A stretch of 64,000 bases of DNA from Balanoglossus misakiensis (Eukaryota; Hemichordata), in the NCBI GenBank assembly GCA_040954595.2, contig CM082591.2, forward strand, positions 5,518,001 through 5,582,000. The letters run 5' to 3'. The notes beneath the pieces were generated by a model. The model did not search any database and was not told the origin of the DNA. It saw nothing but the letters and a program-made list of their open reading frames with translations. The position numbers and the translations under genes are program-made. Below, one piece after another: positions 53,601-64,000 of this stretch (the first letter of the stretch is position 1; the number at the start of each line of letters is the position of its first letter).

Positions 53601-54579
53601 GTGGCTCCGAGTTGGAGATCTGCAACCCCGAATAAACTTCTAAATATTGCCCCACTTGGTGAGTTGAATCATGGTTTGTTTCAATTGGAGCCCTTTACGT
53701 CATTGTAATGGACGTGCTCAATTCGGACTCCATAAAGTCAAGTACATTCGCTTAATTACCATACGAGGTAGCAAGCACCCGCTTGCATATCCGATGATTG
53801 ATGAACGAAAGAGCGCCAGCACTCCACTGAAATTTAAGTCAAATGTTCTAGCTGCATTGACTACAGACGTGAGTAATATAAATTTTTCAGTCTGGCATTT
53901 TATTATTACAACAATGAAGGCGCACTTTTAAATACCTGTAGGAATAATATGATTGCCAATGGTTACAATTCTCAAAAGCCTACACATATTCTCTGAACTA
54001 CCTATATATAGGTCTACGTGCCTACATACATACATACATACATACATACATACATACATACATACATACATACATACATACATGCATGCATGCATGCATG
54101 CATGCATGCATGCATGCATACATACATACATACATACATACATACATACATACATACATTCATACATACATACATACATACATACATACATACATACATA
54201 CATACATACATACATACATACATACATACATACATACATACAACATACACAGACAGACAGACAGACAGACAAAGAGATTTTGGTACAATGCACCATATTA
54301 TTAATATTAATCTTTCCTTTAGATTCCCGACAATTGTGTGAGAATACCTGCTCGTTGAGAGGAGATGGCGAATGCAATGATGGTGGACCCTATTCGCAAT
54401 TGGCCGACTGCAGATTTGGAACCGATTGTGATGACTGTGGACCACGCTCATTTTTGTGCACGAATACATGCTATTGGAGAGAAGATGGCAAATGCGATGA
54501 CGGTGGGCCCAATTCGCAATACAGCGGCTGCGACTATGGAACCGACTGTGATGACTGTGGACTCCGCCCTCCACGTTGA
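49515..54579 (+). CDS. Secreted proteinase-K-like subtilase with two C-terminal Cys-rich repeats, copy 2
   Basis: Exons: 49515-49742, 50217-50366, 50654-50780, 51090-51202, 51608-51749, 51852-52036, 52426-52597, 53497-53658, 54323-54579. I found no coding difference from copy 1, so it also encodes 511 residues: signal peptide, I9 propeptide, S8 catalytic domain with intact Asp, His, Asn and Ser motifs, and twin Cys-rich repeats. The two substitutions noticed between units lie in introns. The gene has its full upstream region from unit 2, so it should be expressed like copy 1 if the duplication is real. That would double gene dose without yet changing the protein. Confidence 0.9.
50408..50628. 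repeat. (TATG)n/(TG)n microsatellite, unit 2
   Basis: Counterpart of 34296-34528, shorter by 12 bp (three tetranucleotides). Confidence 0.95.
52670..53472. mobile_element. TTAA-flanked 803-bp non-autonomous transposon, unit 2
   Basis: Counterpart of 36570-37372 in intron 7 of subtilase copy 2, with identical ends and TTAA flanks. Confidence 0.8.
54023..54270. repeat. (TACA)n/(TGCA)n/(GACA)n microsatellite, unit 2
   Basis: Counterpart of 37923-38170, same total length. Confidence 0.95.
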
Positions 54580-54665
54580 GTCAGCCTTCACTGAACGTCC
54601 ACAGGGAAGATAGACGTCCTTTGTGGTTACACTGCGATGCATGAAAAAAAAATGACAATATATTT

Positions 54666-54966
54666 AAGCAATAAAACACCCCCAGCCATGGTATACCACG
54701 AGATTTTGACCAGTTCACGACATATACGCACGAGCGATAATTGAACTGGTCAAAATCGAGTGGTATACCATGGCTGGGGGTGTTTTATTGCTATTATATT
54801 ATGCCAGTATATTGAAACTTTGCATAAAACATTTTAAAAAGGCATTTTCTTTGACTATGATATATGACTGTGGTATATGGCTAATATATCACGGTCACGT
54901 GTCGTGTCTCGACCAATCAAATAGCGTGATTTACACCATCAATATACTGGTATAATATAATAGGAT
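54666..54966. mobile_element. Hairpin element after subtilase stop, unit 2
   Basis: Counterpart of 38566-38866 with the same long inverted arms. Confidence 0.7.
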
Positions 54967-55506
54967 TTTTGACCCTTTTCACCTTTCTCTGCAGTATGAC
55001 AGTATTGCGAATATGACTTCTGAATGAGGCTACCGTCTCTGGTGGCTATCGTTGGAATTGGTATTATCTTTTGGGAATAAACCTATTATTGCATTGATAT
55101 GTTGTCATGGCATTAATACACTTATTTATTTCGTCAAAAGTTACAAACTTACGTGTACATATACTTCACAACGCCAGGAAATTGATAGAAAACCCACAAA
55201 AATATTTATCCTATAGTATGGACAATATTATCTGCTATGTAGCTGTTGGTGCACCAGGTATAAATACGCTTTATGTGCATCTATATTTCAACTTTCCAAT
55301 TTTAGTCAATAAGTTCGGATGTAGTTTGAATACATGAAATGAAGTACTACAAATGTAGATGGCCTTTACATGGCCACGACAAAATGACATTTGTGAAGCA
55401 AATGATCTCACACGACAGGAAAACATCACTGTCTCACAAGAGAGAACTGTGTGTGTGTGTGTGTTCATTGTTGCGTTAATTGTAAACGGGCGCCTAATTG
55501 GCTTAA

Positions 55507-55875
55507 CTGACCATCTCCACTTCCTCCTGAGCCGAATTTATACCGGAAGTTGCCATCGCTGTCAAATACTAGAATTCGCAGACAAACCCCGGGAAGTAAA
55601 ACTTTCCAACCCTTTCTCCCAAATAGCCTACCCAAACTGTTTGATGTGATTTCCGTCTCGGTCAAACATGTGAACTCTTAGTGCTCCGATACGACCATAA
55701 CAGACAAGCGGTCAGTTCACTTCTCCCTTGGGCCTATTTGATCTGTCTGCCATTTTCATCACAGACAATCACCTGTTCATTTTTGCCATCGACTACATAC
55801 ATGTTGCCATCATCTGATATGACTACATCACAAAGTTTGCATCTGGTACCTCGCTTATCTTGCACCTCAGCCGCC
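55507..55875 (-). pseudogene. NHL propeller relic, copy 2
   Basis: Counterpart of 39407-39775, carrying the same internal deletions of blades 3 and 4, so the decay predates the duplication. Confidence 0.8.
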
Positions 55876-55902
55876 ATCTTGGGGTCTCTCAGCCCACCCT
55901 TA

Positions 55903-56101
55903 CACACACACATACATACATACATACATACATACATACATACATACATACATACATTCATACATACATACATACATACATACAGACAAACAGACAGACA
56001 GACATACATACATACATACATACATACATACATACATACATACATACATACATACAGACATACATACATACATACATACATACAGACAGACATACATACA
56101 T

Positions 56102-56132
<31 letters not shown>

Positions 56133-56185
56133 TACATACATACATACATACATACATACATACAGACAGACAGACAGACATACAT

Positions 56186-56228
<43 letters not shown>

Positions 56229-56249
56229 TACATACATACATACATACAT

Positions 56250-56288
<39 letters not shown>

Positions 56289-56289
56289 T

Positions 56290-56320
<31 letters not shown>

Positions 56321-56509
56321 TACAGACAGACAGACAGACAGACATACATACATACAGACAGACAGACAGACAGACATACATACATACATACATACATACA
56401 TACATACATACATACATACAGACAGACAGACAGACAGACATACATACATACAGACAGACAGACAGACATACATACATACATACATACATACATACATACA
56501 TACATACAT

Positions 56510-56568
<59 letters not shown>

Positions 56569-56570
56569 AA
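55903..56570. repeat. Long (TACA)n/(GACA)n compound microsatellite, unit 2
   Basis: Counterpart of 39803-40490, 20 bp shorter and with several block-length changes. It is the most diverged tract between the two units. Confidence 0.95.
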
Positions 56571-57345
56571 CAATCTTCAAGGATTGTGTTTTTATTTACA
56601 CTACGATAAAATAACAAGAATACTCTGACAATGGGCGGCCAATCTAAACTGATTGTATGTACACTTAATGAACACATATCCTTTTGTTAATATACGTACA
56701 TATGGTCATTGAACTAAAGTTTAACTTAATTTATGAAATTAAACTGGAATAGTCATTTCTACTGGGTTCTTTTTGGTTCAATGTGAATTGTATTTTGGTA
56801 TTCCTTGTATAAACCCCGATTATACATTGTGTACTGTTTTCTAAAAACGGGGTTGATATTCAGTATGGGTGATTGTCATTATAAGATGAATTTATGCTGT
56901 GTGTTGATGATTCAATTCATATCAAGGTAGTGATGAGGTCGATGATATTGCAGATGACAACACTGCAAGACGTTGCCTCTACTATAACATGGCATTTCAG
57001 AAAGTTTTTAAATGTTCTACACTACACACAAAAAAACGAACAAGATTGTAGACGCTATACATGATAGAAATATCCATGTGCAAGTCGTACACGCAAAACA
57101 ACAATCGACGAATTTAACTCACATGGACATTGAATATGAGATAACTGTGTGTCATTATCGCCGCAGAAATATACATTTCATGTGAAAGAACTACATATAA
57201 TACACATTATTGATATAATCGAATTGTCATATATCTACATGACATGAATTAACTTCACTATGAAGCCTATAATATTCTATGTTTATGCATGTTTCTGATT
57301 AATAATTGGCCTATGTTCTGTTCTGGCAATACACAATTCAACTTC
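56571..57345. other. Non-coding region downstream of TRIM-NHL C, copy 2
   Basis: Counterpart of 40491-41265. No gene recognised. Confidence 0.5.
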
Positions 57346-60092
57346 TCACTGTGCAAACACCTGTACAACTCCTGAGCAAAAATTAACCACGATGACGTTG
57401 CCAAATGGCTTGTCATCGGTCACACAGATACCAGTTGGACCGTTTGCCCTGTTATCATCACTGTCAATGCGACCAATGAATTGACCGTCAGACTCATACT
57501 TCACCACTCTGTTATTACTGTGATCACACACATACACATTGCCTTCGCTGTCAAGGGTTGTACCTTGGGGGTTACACATCTGATTATCACCTGACCCTTG
57601 ACTTCCAAAGCTGTACAAATATTCCCCCTCGGCATCAAACACTGGAATACGGTGATTGCCCCCATCTGCAACAAAGACTTTGCCTGTAGAATCAATGTTA
57701 AGACCTACAGGACTGTCTAGCTGACCTTCACGGGTTCCTTTAGAGCCAAAGGACTTGTAAAGTTGCCCATCTTTGTTGTAAATGTGTATGCAATGACCGC
57801 CGTTATCAACAACATAAACCCTCCCATTGACAGGATGTATCGCAATGCCGAGTGGGCTATCAATCACACCTTTGCCAAAACATCTGATCACTCTACCATT
57901 CTCATCATGCACAATGACTTGACAATCACTGCTATCAGTAGTATAGATACTTCCATCCTCTGATACGGCTGAAAACTGCGGACAAACTATGGTTGAAATA
58001 TTACTGAACGTGGTTGTACATCTATGTTGGCCATGTTGTGTGTATGTCTGTAATCTACTATTACCAGTATCACACACTCCAACATTGCCATTCCTGGTTA
58101 CCATGACTCCCCATGGATAACGCAACTGCCCTACTCCTGACCCTGACTGACCAAATTGACATATTAAACCTTTCTGTTGGATAACATTGATTGTAACTGG
58201 TGACCCTTTGACCGGTTTCTTAGATACCATCACCGAGACTTCATGATTTCCTGTCATCTTGGCACAAGTTTTCAAACTCCAAATTCCATCACCATTATTT
58301 GTTGTTTCCATGCCTTCTTGGCTACCATCAGGTTTCTTCAAGACCGCTTCTACTTCTTCCTGCCCTTCTTTTCTCTGTTTCAACTCTGTTGCTAGGGTGA
58401 TGGTAATATCTTCATCAACTCTTACAAATTCAGGAACATCAACTAGATTGGAGGCATTACGTATGGGAGATATGCATAATATCACACCCATAGTTTTTGT
58501 TGTATAGAAATCATCACATGGTTTGAACTCCATGTAGTCTGTCTCAGTCGGGTCAATTTTCGTCTCCATACTCAGCAATGAGTGTCAATCCCTTTCTTGG
58601 CTGACATCATCTGCGTGGCATTTCCATAATGCATAAGTTTCTCAACATACTCTCTCGCATTTGACATGTCACTCTCTGCAAACTCCAGTTCTTTCAGTTG
58701 TGCATTTAAGTTTACTTTCCTTCTGTTGTATTCATCTTTCAGCTCTCCAAGAAGTTTGTCACCATTTTCTCGTATCAAACGAGTGACGTCATCGACTGTT
58801 TTCTGGATGTGTTCTTTCATTTTCTTGTCCTCTGTCTGATAACAGCTGTCGAGAGATTCGGCCGTCTCCATGACTACGGCTTTGCTGTGGCTGGCTTCAT
58901 CTTCTTTCGTTTTCACTTTGTCAATTGCTTCTGTCAGATCTTTGCAGTATTCGGTGGCTGCGTCTTTCAAGTATCTGTACTTGTGCTCGGGTCTCGGATG
59001 ATCTACAGCCGTGCATTCGAGACATATTGCTACGTCACACGTGTCACAGTAGAATTTGACTTCGTTGTTCGGATAGCAGTGCAGAAGACTGAAGCCAGGT
59101 CATCGGACTTTGCAGACTCGTACTCTTCTAAGGTCATCAACCTGTGCGATTTTGAGCTCCGAAATTTAGCGTGTGAACGGGCACAGATACCACACATGTC
59201 AACATCACACTCCACACAGTGGTTAACGCACTCCCCTTCACCACAGCCTTCGCACTTTCTAGATTTTGACAAACCCTCCTCTCGTTTTCTGAACTGTTGA
59301 ACCAATTCATTGATGAACTGATTACCGCCAATACCTGCCACGCCACTATCAGGAAGTTGGTGCGATCGCCGACATATTGGGCAGGTAATAACGCCACTTT
59401 TCTCGGCCAGCCTCCCCAGGCACGGCTCACAGTAGCTGCAATGATTGTAGCGGGTGCTGCTAGGTGCATAACCGCTACAAGGCCTTGTGTGTAATTTTCC
59501 AATCAACTTTCGGTCGTCAGCTCAGTTACGGGGTTTAACTCTTACCTCCGATAACATTTGAAAACCGAACGGGTGCATCCCCCCAAAAAAACACCTCCGA
59601 CGCCCAAATTTCCCCCAAAATTGTCCTGCTTCCATTAAAAAAACGATAAATCCACTGAAGTTTCGCCGATGTTTACAAACTTTGTCCGCCATGTTTGCTC
59701 AAACATGGCGGAATACATCAGCAGAATTTCAGCGGATTTATCGTTTTTTTAATGGAAGCAGGACAATTTTGGGGGAAATTTGGGCGTCGGAGGTGTTTTT
59801 TTTGGGGGATGCACCCGTTCGGTTTTCAAATGTTATCGGAGGTAAGAGTTAAACCCCGTAACTGAGCTGACGACCGAAAGTTGATTGGAAAATTACACAC
59901 AAGGCCTTGTAGCGGTTATGCTGCACACCAGTCAACCAAGCAGCACCGGCCGCTACAATCATTGCAGCTAGGCTCACAGAAGCTGTGTAGACACGAGAGG
60001 AGTTTAGGGTTCTTGTATCGCTCCGAGCAAACGGTGCAGGAGAGAAAGTTGGCGTCGATTTCCTCCACAAACCTGGACTCTTTGGCCGCCAT
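57346..60092 (-). pseudogene. TRIM-NHL C pseudogene, copy 2, full length, RING split by transposon
   Basis: The start MAAKESRFVEEIDANFLSC is at 60092 and the RING opens with CTVC and CLHSFCEP. A 538-bp foldback element then interrupts at 59433-59970. RING coding resumes with CEPCLGRLAEK and CPIC, followed by B-box 1 (CEGC, HCVEC). B-box 2 is broken by an indel near 59090 and the coiled-coil/filamin junction by a deletion near 58576. The filamin domain and six NHL repeats remain open for 410 codons (57346-58578). The lesions match those of copy 1 and so predate the duplication. It is a non-functional TRIM unless the NHL part is made separately from an internal start. Confidence 0.88.
59433..59970. 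mobile_element. Foldback transposon (538 bp) with 9-bp target duplication inside TRIM-NHL C RING
   Basis: Two nearly perfect inverted arms of about 250 bp meet near 59697. Outer ends read TAGCTGCAATGATTGTAGCGG on both sides (right end reversed). The host repeat GGCTCACAG flanks it at 59424-59432 and 59971-59979, a 9-bp target-site duplication. Long terminal inverted repeats with a 9-bp duplication fit a non-autonomous Mutator-like element; Merlin-type is possible. There is no transposase. In unit 1 only the first 35 bp remain (43353-43387). Confidence 0.88.
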
Positions 60093-61514
60093 TCTGTTTT
60101 AACGATTTCTCTGTCTGGTATACAGCTGTGTAGTGTATGATGACCTTATCGTCGTCACGTGACCTGTTCCGCGATGGTGAACGCGTTCTACTACGTACAA
60201 ACAAAGGGGCGTATTTCAGGCAGGTCGCGTGACATCATGGGCTGTGTGGTAAAATGTAAACTGAAATGAAAATGAATGACCCCGTTTGAACTAATCGACC
60301 ACTCAACTGCGCTCATAGTACAAACCCACGAATTGTTTTCGTTGCGGGGAAGGGTATTCTTCTGAAATGACTTCATTTCATCATATATATATAGTTAAAG
60401 AGTGATTTGAATTTAAATTTCTGAAAACAAGTTTTTCATATTTTCAGTATATGACATGTATGGTGTTCTTTACACTGGCAAAAAGTTGTGTTTTCCCCCG
60501 CCAAACACATAAATCTTACTTGCATGCATTTACAAATAGAAGAATTGTTGAGTTTCACTTCTATTTCATTTTTTTAAATTGGAGTGAATGTTAATGGTTT
60601 AAAGTTGCCCACAATGTTCAGCTTTGGAAGTTTGTTGACGTTCGTTTATCAAATAATTTGTAAACGATAGACGGAAAACAAATATGCACATTCAAATTGA
60701 ATTTAAATTTTATTTATTAGTACCAACAGAATGTATACCGCAAAAACTACATCTATCTGACACACACATATCAATGTGATTGAAATTAGGTTTTGATTAA
60801 CTTTCTAAACTTTACAATGAATAAAGAGTATATCTCTACAATCAAAATACTGATTAAAGATCAACAAAACATTAGTATGAAACACAAAAAATATAACCAC
60901 ACCAGAATTAAACAAATGTTTCTCAAAAGTTTATGTTGTTACTTTCAATTTATCTTGAAGATAATTTTATAGTTGAATAGAAAACAAACAATATGGTGCT
61001 AGATGATCAATCATGTTTTCTGATCAGAAACACTAACTTTCAAAACTATTTGTTATGATTTCTTTAATTTCTTTTTTAAATTTTGAAATAAACACCAATG
61101 AAAATACAGGTATACATATGTGATGTATGTTCATGAGATAAATTCATGAACTTTGAAACTGCTGATAAAGTTTGTTTGACTAGTTTGAAAAAAAAAATCT
61201 TCATCATTTTCTCTGTTAAATTCGACTCTGGCATAACTATAAGTAAAGGTCACAAACTTCAGTCATTTGACATCATGGAGGAAATATTCGTAATGCAACA
61301 TTTCATAATACATTAAAACAGTTATGCTTTCTGTGACAAATTATTAATGACAGATAAATTCAATTAAAGTTATTTTTTGCTCTCTCCAAAATGCCATCAC
61401 ATCCTGACATCGCACTCCCCAAGCACAAATTAAAATAAACTTCACTTCATACACCATAAATTGTTTTATATGAAGTATACATCAACATTTTAAGAATCTC
61501 ATGAAAAGGAATTC
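60093..61514. other. Intergenic A+T-rich region upstream of TRIM-NHL C
   Basis: Nothing coding is supported. It should include the old TRIM C promoter on its left side. A short TATATA run is near 60385. The remainder is A+T-rich without defined repeats. Confidence 0.5.
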
Positions 61515-61843
61515 TTACAGGGACAAAGTCTCTCTCTTCTTCTCCATTTCCCATTAATTATGTTTGATACAAGACTCCGCTTAGGTTATTCTACATGTGG
61601 ATAAACAGTGAATCAACATTCGACCACTTAAAACTTCCATCCCGCTTGTAGACCATGAGTGAAAAACTCACCAAAATGAATAATCGGTCTCTACCATTTA
61701 TTCATTTTGGGCGAGATTTTACACTCATATCATACAAGCGGGTGGAAGTTGTGTGTGGTCGAACGTTGATTCACTATATATCCACATGTAGAATAACATA
61801 AACGGTGTCTTGTATCAAACATAATTAATGGGAAAAGGACAGC
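61515..61843. mobile_element. Degenerate member of palindromic MITE family
   Basis: This starts TTACAGGGACAAAGTCTCTC and keeps the internal inverted arms (ACTTCCATCCCGCTTGTA against TACAAGCGGGTGGAAGTTG), but the right terminus is lost after GGGAAAAGGACAGC. The truncated end stops only about 15 bp from the TRIM-NHL D stop codon, so it lies in that gene's 3' untranslated region. Confidence 0.8.
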
Positions 61844-61856
61844 TTTGTTTTCAGTG

Positions 61857-64000
61857 TCACTGTACAAACACTTTGATGCAGTAGTTGTAAGTATCAGCTA
61901 CAACGACCCTGCAAGGTGCATCATCTGTCAGTGCCAGACCAGTGGGGAAGTTCAGCTTATCCCCATCACTGTCGACACGACAAACAAACTTACCACCAAT
62001 CTCAAACTTCAGTATGCTGTGACCCCCAAAAATGGTACCAGTACTAACATACACATATTTATCATTCTCAATGATTATTCCCCTGGGGCGTCTCAGCTGA
62101 CCATCCCCACTCCGACAATCAAAGGAACGCAAATACTGGTCATCTGAACTGAACACCTGGATGTGCTTGTTACCACAGTCGGCAACAAATACCATCCCAT
62201 TACTTCCCACTGTTATCCCCCAGAGATCATTGAATTTCCCCTGGCCTTTACCCTTTGACCCAAATGACCTAATATACTTGCCATCATGTGTATAAATCCT
62301 GACACATTGCCCACCCAAATCTGTCACATAGACATTACCATTGACAGGGCTGATAGATATCCCCCATGGATCCTTCAGCTCATTCTGTCCAAAGCATCTG
62401 ATGACGTGTCCATTCTCACCACTCACAACTACTTGCTTATTGTTACCATCTAAACTATAGTGTGTATTATCACTTGATATAGTTATGTCACATGGCTTGA
62501 AAGATTTGTGAAATTGTGTAAATTTCAAGATTTTCTTCACTCTGCCCTCTCTGTTAGTTATTTGTAATCTGTTATTTACTGTATCAGCAGTGACAATGTC
62601 TTTGTCTTTGTTTATGACCACACTGTAGGGATAGTTGAACTGTCCCTCAGCACTTCCTTCACTGCCAATGGTTTGAACCAATCCTTTGATGACAGGTATG
62701 ATGACAGGAGAGCCTGTTATTTGTTTATCCCCTATTGTCAAGGCAACTTCATAATTACCATCCATTTGTCCGGTAACAGTCATTCTGTGTGTACCATCTC
62801 TGTTATCTGATACTTTGATGTCTTCCCATGATGCATAAGGTTTGCTTACCTTGGCTTTCACTGGTTGTTTTGGGATGACTTGTTTTCCTGTGGAATCCCT
62901 GGTTGTGATCAGCAGGTGTGCAGAGTCACCTTTCAGAAGTTGTTCTGGAATGTTTTCAACTGTACACTTTGAGATACAGACATCAGATACATGTATCAGC
63001 AATCCCAGAATTCCTTGCTCATTGAACTCTTCGCTGGGGTTGAATACATATTCCTCATCAATTGTCAGTGGTTTGGTTTCCATGGCGATAAGTTGAATGA
63101 TGCGATGTTCTGCATCAGCTTTGGTAGACAGAAGTTGACTAGCATTCCCATGATGCATCAGCGTTTCAAGATAACTGCATGCACTCTTAATGTTACCATG
63201 TTTTAATTCAAACTCATCAATGTCCACAGCTGCTGTTTTTATTTTCAGTTTGTAATTTTCATTCAGTTCATCTACCAGTCTCTGCTCTTCTCTCTTTACT
63301 TTGTTGATGATTTCTTCTGCTGTCATTCTCACCTTCCTTTCTTCTTTCTTATGCTGCTCTGTGAGATCACTGTGTACCTGCTTGGCTAGGCTTTTGTTCT
63401 TTTCAGTTTCCTGTTCTTTCACTTTCAGTTTGTCCAACTTGACTTTCATGTCTCTCAGATACTCATCTGCTGCATCTTTCAAGTCTCTGTGTACATGTTC
63501 TGGTATGCGGTGTTTGACAATTGTACAGTCTGTACAGACAGGTACCTGACAGGTTTCACAGTAGAATTCAATTTTGTTGTCTGTGTGGACATTGCAATAT
63601 TCTACTGCTTGCAATTTTATAGGACTAGTTGACTTTGCTGTTGAATATTCTTCTATGGTCAGAACACTGTGTGTCTTTGTGAGTGGTAGATTTCTGTGGG
63701 CCTTAACACAGCTTTGACAGAGATAATGTTGACACTCTACACACCTGTGAGTGGCTGTATTCTCTTGGCAACCTTCACACTTGATTTTAGCAGCTGCATG
63801 GACGGACTCCAGTCGTTGTTTGAAAATGTCCACAAGATTGGCCATGAAGAAATTTCCCTTTAAACTTGCCACTTGCCCATCAGCAGGAAGTTGATATTGC
63901 TGTCGACATTCTGGACAGGTGAGAGATCCTGTCTTTTCAACCAGGGTGACTAAACATTGCTGACAGAATGTGTGCAGACATGGTAGAACTTTAGGAGTTT
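61857..64000 (-). CDS. TRIM-NHL protein D, 5' end beyond the window
   Basis: One uninterrupted frame of about 714 codons runs from the window edge to a stop at 61857. It starts inside the RING (LPCLHTFCQQC, then TCPECRQQYQLP). B-box 1 (CEGCQE, RCVECQHYLC), B-box 2 (YCNVH, FYCETCQ), a Lys/Glu-rich coiled coil, a filamin domain (VSDNRDGTHRMTV, ITGSPVIIPV) and NHL repeats follow, ending CIKVFVQ. It is the most divergent of the four TRIM-NHL genes here. Its fifth blade lacks the usual D-x-x-N turn and carries an insertion (STGTIFGG). Only about 40-50 N-terminal residues should be missing. It is expected to be a cytoplasmic E3 ligase; the ligand is unknown. Confidence 0.92.
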   Translation of the reverse strand, partial: TPKVLPCLHTFCQQCLVTLVEKTGSLTCPECRQQYQLPADGQVASLKGNFFMANLVDIFKQRLESVHAAAKIKCEGCQENTATHRCVECQHYLCQSCVKAHRNLPLTKTHSVLTIEEYSTAKSTSPIKLQAVEYCNVHTDNKIEFYCETCQVPVCTDCTIVKHRIPEHVHRDLKDAADEYLRDMKVKLDKLKVKEQETEKNKSLAKQVHSDLTEQHKKEERKVRMTAEEIINKVKREEQRLVDELNENYKLKIKTAAVDIDEFELKHGNIKSACSYLETLMHHGNASQLLSTKADAEHRIIQLIAMETKPLTIDEEYVFNPSEEFNEQGILGLLIHVSDVCISKCTVENIPEQLLKGDSAHLLITTRDSTGKQVIPKQPVKAKVSKPYASWEDIKVSDNRDGTHRMTVTGQMDGNYEVALTIGDKQITGSPVIIPVIKGLVQTIGSEGSAEGQFNYPYSVVINKDKDIVTADTVNNRLQITNREGRVKKILKFTQFHKSFKPCDITISSDNTHYSLDGNNKQVVVSGENGHVIRCFGQNELKDPWGISISPVNGNVYVTDLGGQCVRIYTHDGKYIRSFGSKGKGQGKFNDLWGITVGSNGMVFVADCGNKHIQVFSSDDQYLRSFDCRSGDGQLRRPRGIIIENDKYVYVSTGTIFGGHSILKFEIGGKFVCRVDSDGDKLNFPTGLALTDDAPCRVVVADTYNYCIKVFVQ

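Larger units (their letters stand above)
43388..59467. repeat. Tandem duplication, unit 2 (16,080 bp)
   Basis: The right unit, colinear with 27271-43387. It is shorter by 37 bp because of changes in four simple-sequence tracts: -6 in AC, +1 in a G run, -12 in TATG/TG, -20 in TACA/GACA. Confidence 0.9.

Noticed and set aside
27271-59467. Two haplotypes placed side by side by the assembler
   Set aside because: Haplotypes in highly polymorphic invertebrates should differ much more outside microsatellites. A join inside unrelated coding sequence with microhomology looks like a true junction, though artefact is not excluded.

Overview
This is a window of animal nuclear DNA. All multi-exon genes use GT-AG introns, there are no bacterial-style operons, and simple repeats and short inverted-repeat transposons are abundant. 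The gene families present are an SLC5 sodium symporter, CYP4 cytochromes P450, single-exon RING/B-box/filamin/NHL (TRIM-NHL) proteins in tandem, and a proteinase-K-like secreted subtilase with Cys-rich repeats. Together they suggest an invertebrate deuterostome such as an acorn worm or amphioxus. That placement is from memory of those families and is not proven by the sequence.

Layout. 1.8-8.0 kb (minus): a 13-exon SLC5A8/SLC5A12-like sodium-coupled solute transporter. 9.3-13.7 kb (plus) and 15.2-20.4 kb (minus): two complete nine-exon CYP4 genes arranged tail to tail, with nearly identical exon lengths. 21.7-24.0 and 26.0-28.2 kb (minus): two intact single-exon TRIM-NHL genes (called A and B here). 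27.27-59.47 kb: a 16.1-kb direct tandem duplication. Each unit carries the 5' part of TRIM B, a set of non-autonomous transposons, a complete nine-exon subtilase gene, an NHL relic, long TACA/GACA arrays, and a broken TRIM-NHL gene (C). The two units differ at only two single-base sites that I found, plus microsatellite lengths. 61.9-64.0 kb (minus): a fourth TRIM-NHL gene (D), whose 5' end lies beyond the window.

The duplication has consequences. TRIM B exists as one full gene and one 5' fragment, which is fused out of frame to C sequence at the junction. TRIM C is a pseudogene in both units: it has two frameshifts, plus a 538-bp foldback transposon with a 9-bp target-site duplication inside the RING. 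The duplication junction lies inside one arm of that same foldback element. The subtilase is doubled intact.

The most interesting biological signal is in the NHL propellers. Paralogues A and B are nearly identical in framework, but their differences cluster at the same two spots of every blade: the residues around the blade Pro, and the two residues in the D-x-x-N turn. By analogy with other NHL propellers these spots should lie on the ligand-binding face. This looks like a diversifying recognition surface in a tandem TRIM array. Gene A has also replaced its filamin domain with two copies of a 56-residue Ser/Thr-rich repeat.
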